DNA of 24,790 nucleotides from Ettlia oleoabundans (Eukaryota; Chlorophyta; Chlorophyceae; Chlamydomonadales). Shown in pieces: positions 19,788-24,790 of this stretch. Numbering within the stretch: the first letter of the stretch is position 1; each line of letters opens with the position of its first letter. The position numbers and the translations under genes were made by a program. The notes beneath the pieces were generated by a model, which worked only from the letters and a program-made list of their open reading frames with translations, was not told the origin of the DNA and did not search any database. The stretch lies in the NCBI GenBank assembly GCA_019693395.1, contig JAAMXP010000582.1:1-24790 (forward strand), in the 5' to 3' direction.

Positions 19788-21961
19788 TCAACAAGCCAGG
19801 AAAGCTACCAAACACGGCAAAGACTGATCAGGGGCTGGGTTTGGGGCCCGCGACGCTCCCGCTGTGCGCACCGCCGCTGCCTGCGCCGCTGCTGCCCCTG
19901 CCATGTGTTGCTGCATGGTGGCCATCGCCATGCGCTGCTGCGGCATGAGCTGCTGCTGCATTGGTGCAGGCATGCGCTGCATGAACGGCAGCAACTGGAC
20001 TGGCAGCTGTGGTGTGCCACGTGTGGCGACCGTCCGCACGTTAGCGCGAACGGCGGCTGCTGGCATTACTGCTGCTGCCTCAGCTGGGGGCAGTGGGGCG
20101 GCTGTGACAGTGGTCTCCACAATCTGCTGGCCCAGTGGTGCACCTGTCGCTGCAGAGGCCGCTGCAGCTGCTCTCACCTGAGCTGCTGATGTGGTGAGCG
20201 GCGCTGCCTTTGCCCTGCGTATCTCCTCCTTGGCGTACCACAGGTCGTGCACCACTGCCCAGTCAGTGAGCGGCAGCAAGGACTGCTTCATCTGAGCCCG
20301 CAGCGGACCCGTATTGCAGCTTCCAGGTGCTTGAGCTTGATTTTGCTGCGCTGGTCAGACTTAATGTCGTTCACTGTTGAGATGAAGCGCTCGCACTCAC
20401 CGGTGCGCAAGACCACGATGTCAGCAATGCACAGCAGCTTCATGGCCTCTGGCCACTGGCGCCACACTGCCTCTGACTGGCACAGGCTACGGAAGGTGTC
20501 TTTAAAAGCACTGCGGCGGGGCGGCTGGCAACGAAGGCGATCAGGCCGCTCAGTTCGCTGCGGCAGTTGGCAGCGTTGACAGGTGGCGAAAAAGTCTTAC
20601 GATGCAGCCCCCCCGTCACCTCCTTAGCTACAACACAGGGACAAGAGCAGGAAATGGTGGTTGCAAGTGACATTCTTGTTTCCTTTTCAGCATAAAAACA
20701 CCATCTTTCCCCTGTCGTACCTTTGCCACATTACTCAAGCAATAGGTTGAGGTGGTTGAGCTCAGCGCCATTCATCCAGCCTTAGCAGCCGCAACTGTGT
20801 TCGGCCACCGTTGAATATCCAGCACCTGAAAGGCCGCCAGCAGCTTGCGGTTCTCCTCAAACCGCCGGTCCAGCGCCTTGAGTGCCACCTCTGCTGCGTT
20901 GGCCATGACCTCCTCTGCCTGCTGCTTCAGCGCTGCATAATCACTCTTGCGGCATACAGCCCACTGGCGGCCCTTACCGCCTGCAGCTTTGTCAGCTTCC
21001 ACAGCGCCTGCGCGCGGCCACATGACGTGGTCACTATCAGCCTCCTGGTCCAACTGCACATAGGAGACAGTGGAAGCCTGGCATAATAAACCTGCATTCT
21101 ATTCTCTGGCCAGTGGCGCTGCTGTGATGTATGATAAGCAACCAAATGCCTAGCAAACACATTGCAATATGCCCACCAATACCGCTCACCTGGTTGAAGA
21201 AGGCTTCCAGCTCAGCATGTTCGATGCCGTCGCAAAAGGGATTGCGAGTATCTGCTTGAATGGCCTCGACCTGCAGTCGTAAAGCGCAAAACGGAGGGAA
21301 AAGGCATTTCATGATCCTCTAACAGCAGCAATGGCGGCAGCAAAAGGCAGCAGACGGTAGCAGCCCTCCCTACCTGCTCCAGTGATCCTGTTCGGAAGCA
21401 TAGCTTGCTGCCTTGCATGTATTTGTTGAAAACTGCTAACATGCCCACTATGATCTTAGAGAAGACCAGCACTGCCAAGGTGGAGTCAATGAGCGCCCCA
21501 AAATCCCATTACCATCCGTGCCTCCCGGTAGGTATGTAGCGGCAGCAACAAAAGAGCATTATAATGAGTCTCACTCAGTTCCAACCTAGTTGTTCTGCAT
21601 GTCCCATGGCATTAAAGTAGTCATACCAGTCATTGCAGCTAGACTTGCCTCTTCCAATGCTAGCAGCGTTGGCACAAGCTGCCGCATCAGCCGCTCTAAT
21701 GCCGCAGCGCGTGACAGCCAGCGCACGTTATGCACACCCAAAATCTTCAGCTCCTTGACCCCCACTTCGCCGCAGATGTCAAACAACAGCTGCTACCTTT
21801 GGAGTAGCTGAAAACGTCGCCAAACAAGGGGTCAAGTGCAGCCAGCTCAGGGACTGCAACAGCAAAGCGCATAACTGGCAATGAAGGGGGCATCGAGCCG
21901 TGCTGGAAACTCCGACTGTGCTAGCATAATAAGGCAAAATAAACAGGCTGAAAACAACCAA
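19788..21961 (-). pseudogene. Degenerate hAT-superfamily transposase-like gene
   Basis: On the minus strand, pieces of one hAT-like transposase occur in the expected order. They are VPELAALDPLFGDVFSYSK (about 21870-21790), LKILGVHNVRWLSRAAALER (about 21750-21690), a helical piece near 21475-21374, an exon 21270-21190 (IEHAELEAFFNQ) and an exon from 21053 (LDQEADSD...FQVLDIQRWPNTV). The C-terminal dimerisation region follows, with GECERFISTVNDIK and KLKHLEAAIRV (about 20400-20300). Some introns are clean GT-AG in phase. The reading frame is broken at least four times: near 21795, near 20776, near 20525 and near 20289. There is also a TAA at 20731-20733 where the frame reads LNHLNLLLE-stop. After the last break an Ala/Gln/Met-rich frame stays open to 19788. 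The breaks may be mutations or, for some, assembly indels. The N-terminal zinc-finger part was not found. Confidence 0.75.
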
Positions 21962-22667
21962 TTCACCTGCTGCCAGGTCGCCACTCGCCAGTGCAGAGCA
22001 GTTTGCGACACACCAGGTCCTGCTGGTCTGTTACACCCGTATGGTCACATAAGCGACGACAGGCCTGGGGCGGCACACATCCCAGAAAAAATAAAACGCC
22101 AGTACAAAACTTGGGGGGAGAGAGAGTGTGGGAGACGGCTGACGGAACGCTGCTGGAACAGGAAAGCTCGGTGTCATCAACAATCTGGGAGGTCATGCAG
22201 TGTAACTCGGGCATCGGTGGTGGATAGGGGGAATGGAAGGGCAGGCTCTGGGATGGGAGTCATGAGAGGAACTCGCGAGAGATGTGCCAACTGAATGCAT
22301 GCGCTGGCCGAGAATGCTGCACAAACGAACGGGTGGGTGGGTCCACAAGGCAAAGGGGTTGATGTACTGCAGCAAGCCTCGCGCCCCGCCCTCTGCTGCC
22401 ATGTCACAGGCGCCGGGGATGGAGAGGCGCATCACACGCGTAAAGGGTATGCTCAGTGCCACACAAATCTCAACAGCAGCGCGCTTGATGCCTTGCCCCG
22501 TGCCATCAACGGCCGGTTATATCTTAGCAAAGGCCACCTTCACCTCGCCAGCGTCGATGTGCTGTGTGTGTTACATAACCCCGCTACTTAGGCCCTACTG
22601 GACCTGGGCAGGGGAGCCGTACCGGCCGACTCAAAACCGTGCCTGCGGGTGTAGCCGGCATCCAAGG

Positions 22668-22733
22668 GACACCCCTCCCTTGACCTGCCAGCAGCCAGGA
22701 GACACCCCTCCCCTGGCCTGCTGACCGTCCTGC
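22668..22733 (+). repeat. Two diverged 33-nt tandem units
   Basis: GACACCCCTCCC starts at 22668 and again at 22701, with similar bases following (TTGACCTGCC and CTGGCCTGCT). The period is 33 nt. Similarity fades in the second half of the unit. Confidence 0.75.
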
Positions 22734-22999
22734 CGGACACGCAACCCCTACCCTCAGTGAGGGGGGGACGTGTTGATCCTTGGCAGCTTAGGTGAGTTAG
22801 ACCGACGGTGGCCAACGATTCTCAGGCGTTATGCGTTCAATACAGTTGCCCACCACAAGCAGTACTAGGGCAAGGCCCGTTCCCCTCTGTCACTGCCAAT
22901 CAGATTGGACAGCGACCTATGATGGTTGGGATATGCTCCCCAATGCACGCACCAAGATGCAAACGTGGTATGCGCTCATGTCGAGTGATGACAGGTCGA

Positions 23000-23083
23000 T
23001 ATGTCAATGTAAACATGATGTCAGCAGTCAGGTCATATGTCAGGATTGTCAATGTGGCATTATATGTCAGACACCGTATGTCA
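23000..23083 (+). repeat. Cluster of four TATGTCA motifs
   Basis: TATGTCA occurs at 23000, 23036, 23063 and 23077, with flanking AATG/GG similarities. Spacing shrinks (36, 27, 14 nt), so it is not a regular tandem array. It may be a decayed minisatellite. Confidence 0.7.
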
Positions 23084-23262
23084 AGGTGTCATGATGCAAA
23101 TGCATGAATGAAATGCAATGCAGTAATGTAGCCAATGCTGGCCAGCAGCAGTGAACTATTGCCCTTGTCAGTCAGCTTGTCCATCTAAGGGGAAGAGAGG
23201 GCAGAGAGTCGGCATGGGATGAGCGGCAGCTGAAAGATATGGCAGCTAAACTGAGATTAGTA

Positions 23263-23289
23263 CACCTAGGCCATCCATAGACCTAGGTG
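23263..23289. repeat. Inverted repeat beside a telomere-like patch
   Basis: CACCTAGG (23263-23270) and CCTAGGTG (23282-23289) form a perfect 8-bp stem around an 11-nt loop. It sits 6 bp before two telomere-like units. Confidence 0.8.
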
Positions 23290-23295
23290 GATGCA

Positions 23296-23310
23296 TTTAG
23301 GGTTTTAGGG
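23296..23310 (+). repeat. Interstitial telomere-like patch
   Basis: TTTAGGG (23296-23302) is followed at once by TTTTAGGG (23303-23310), in the same orientation as the terminal array about 1.25 kb to the right. Two units are too few to be sure this is not chance, but the sequence and orientation fit a relic of a former end or a repair event. Confidence 0.6.
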
Positions 23311-24556
23311 TAGAGGCATGTTTAAGGCCCATCAAAAGAAGGTTGTGCAAGGCAGCACAGCCATCCAGGGCATTTGAGGGAAGCACAATGATGTGATGGT
23401 AGACAGAGAAGGGGTGGGAGAAAGTGGGCTTTGCTGGCTGGGTGTGGGAGTGCATGCGACACGGGAGGGCGACCTTGCGCGAGCGGAGCGCATGCACCCA
23501 ACACCATGTTTAGCTCACCTGCTTGGGGTGCAGGAGCTTCCAGCTGCTCATCAGCCATGCTGCCTGCACAGAAGCATTGAAAAGGCAGGTGCCAGGTGTG
23601 GTGAGCATGGCTGGCAAGTGTGCATTTAGTGGAGGCAGTGCAGCTGCGGCACGGGCGGCACGGCGCCACGTCGGCGCAGCCCCCCAACAACCTCCTGCCC
23701 CTGCCTGCTGAGGCTTCCCCCCTGCCCAGGCACCAGCAATTGTGCTCTTCCACACCAGGAGCACCCAATGAGGCCTTGTCTGGGCCCAGGAGAGGCTACA
23801 TGTGGTAATGTGAGTCCCCAACCTGCAGGCAGCAGCTGGCGGCGACGAGCGGGCACCTGGGTGTGCGGCGGTTGCTGGGGCGCGGCGCTGGGCGCGGCAA
23901 CAGCTTTACCGTTGGCCTCCGTTTGAGATTCCGCCGCAGCTGCGCGCTGCTGGGCCGGGTTTGGGGCTGCAAGGTTTGGCGCCGCTGGTGCTGCAATGCG
24001 GCTTACCCGTTGGCGGCAAACGACTTTACACGCGCTGCACAGCCATCTGCGACAGCCGGCGGGTTGCTCGCAACAACAGGCGGTAGGTACCGAGCCAGCA
24101 GGGGCAAAGCACCGCTGAGAGGGGCACTGGTGCCAGAGAGACGTTGGAAGCAAATGTGGGACGATGGTGGTGAGGCGCGGGTCTTAGCACGCGTGGAGCT
24201 CCGGCCACGTACCCGCCGCAGTACCTGTCTTTTGTGCGGCGCCGGTGCTGCAGATAGCGAGCGTTGATGGACGTTTGGTATCGTAGGAACGAAATTGGGG
24301 CAGCACCGGGCCTGGCCGTTCCGCGGTTGGGCTCGAGGGGGGTGAGGTGGCGGCAGCGGCGGCACGCCGCCATGGGCCATGGGCCTGCCATCCCTCTCCC
24401 CCCTTGCTGTGCCCGTGCTTTTGGCGTTGCTGCGGGCTTCTGAAAGCCGAATTGAGCGGCGTGAAGCAGCCGTGGGGTGTGGTGTGAGGGTGGGTGCAGC
24501 AGCAATGCTCCCATCCCTTGGGCGCAGCGGCGGCGTCAATATGATGGCACATGACA

Positions 24557-24650
24557 TTTATTTAGGGTTTATTTAGGGTTTTTAGTTTTTAGGGTTATTT
24601 TAGGTTTAGGGTTTAGGTTTTTTATTTTTAGTGTTTTTATTTAGGGTTTT
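24557..24650 (+). repeat. Degenerate proximal telomeric repeats
   Basis: The array begins with irregular units: TTTATTTAGGG, TTTTTAG, TTATTTTAGG and T-rich runs between TTTAGGG copies. Degeneration on the centromere side is usual for telomere-proximal DNA. Confidence 0.93.
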
Positions 24651-24790
24651 TTAGGGTTTAGGGTTTTAGGGTTTAGGGTTTAGGGTTAGGGTTTAGGGTT
24701 TAGGGTTTAGGGTTTAGGGTTTAGGGTTGGGTTGGGTTTAGGGTTTAGGGTTTAGGGTTTAGGGTTTAGGGTTTAGGGTTGGGTTTAGGG
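24651..24790 (+). repeat. Telomere, (TTTAGGG)n
   Basis: Near-regular TTTAGGG units run to the last base. The G-rich strand is 5'-3' toward the right edge, so the right edge is the chromosome-end side. Variants include one TTTTAGGG (about 24664), TTAGGG (about 24685) and TTGGG units (about 24726-24736 and 24778-24784). TTTAGGG is the plant-type repeat, found in many green algae. Confidence 0.97.

Larger units (their letters stand above)
21962..24556. other. Subtelomeric region without a recognised gene
   Basis: No gene could be identified with confidence. On the minus strand 22193-22560 has a protein-like stretch (VDGTGQGIKRAAVEICVALS) interrupted by a stop. A minus-strand piece at about 23560-23520 could be a first exon (MADEQLEAPAPQA before a GTGAGC donor), and 23796-24153 is Pro/Ala/Gln-rich in more than one frame. 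No family signature was seen. Short repeats inside it are listed separately. The composition is patchy, with GC-rich stretches near 23640-24400. Confidence 0.5.

Noticed and set aside
23297..23497. Possible PIF/Harbinger transposase C terminus (ALHNLLL-like piece on the minus strand)
   Set aside because: A single LHN-type motif without the DDE residues or flanking blocks is too little to call the family.
24003..24557. Minus-strand open frame of 184 codons next to the telomere
   Set aside because: It is Pro/Arg/Ser-rich and overlaps two other open minus frames of similar quality, as expected for GC-rich DNA. It has no domain and no splice logic. It is kept only as part of the unassigned subtelomere.

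Overview
The window is the end of a nuclear chromosome from a green alga (Chlorophyta, possibly a scenedesmacean/Sphaeropleales-type alga; the genus is a guess). It ends in a TTTAGGG telomeric array whose G-rich strand runs toward base 24790. Its genes are intron-dense: 41 splice acceptors can be placed and 38 of them read GCAG. One gene carries the chlorophyte polyadenylation signal TGTAA, and coding DNA is rich in GCTGCTGCAG-type triplets encoding Ala, Gln and Leu. One gene is the land-plant-type RST1. No prokaryotic operon or CRISPR array was seen, and no RNA gene was recognised.

Layout, left to right. A CA-rich microsatellite lies in an intron, followed by the 3' exons of SRP54 (205-1554, +). 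After a 1.5 kb gap comes a complete six-exon 2H cyclic phosphodiesterase gene (3074-4532, +), then a small MYND zinc-finger gene (about 4798-5240, +). Next is a 21-exon GH16 gene of the KRE6/SKN1 type (5834-11540, +), encoding a secreted or wall protein with a signal peptide, a Cys-rich PAN/apple-like segment and a GPI-like tail. Convergent with it is a 12-exon RST1/focadhesin-type gene (19149-11766, -). From about 19.2 kb to the telomere the DNA is subtelomeric in character: a broken hAT-superfamily transposase relic (19788-21961, -), short repeats and hairpins, a small interstitial telomere-like patch, then degenerate and finally regular TTTAGGG repeats.

Exon models for the cyclic phosphodiesterase, GH16 and RST1 genes were built by hand. 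I required GT-AG (once GC-AG) borders, matching intron phase and recognisable family sequence. The summed coding lengths are exact multiples of three (588, 1971 and 5664 nt), giving proteins of 195, 656 and 1887 residues. The genes look like unrelated housekeeping, RNA-metabolism and wall genes, not a cluster: SRP54 targets secretory proteins, the phosphodiesterase opens cyclic phosphates from tRNA-splicing by-products, RST1 is linked in plants to the cytoplasmic exosome, and the GH16 protein would act on glucans at the cell surface. I found no convincing new multi-gene system. The points most worth following are the GH16 domain architecture, the full-length algal RST1, the hAT relic and the telomere-proximal structure.
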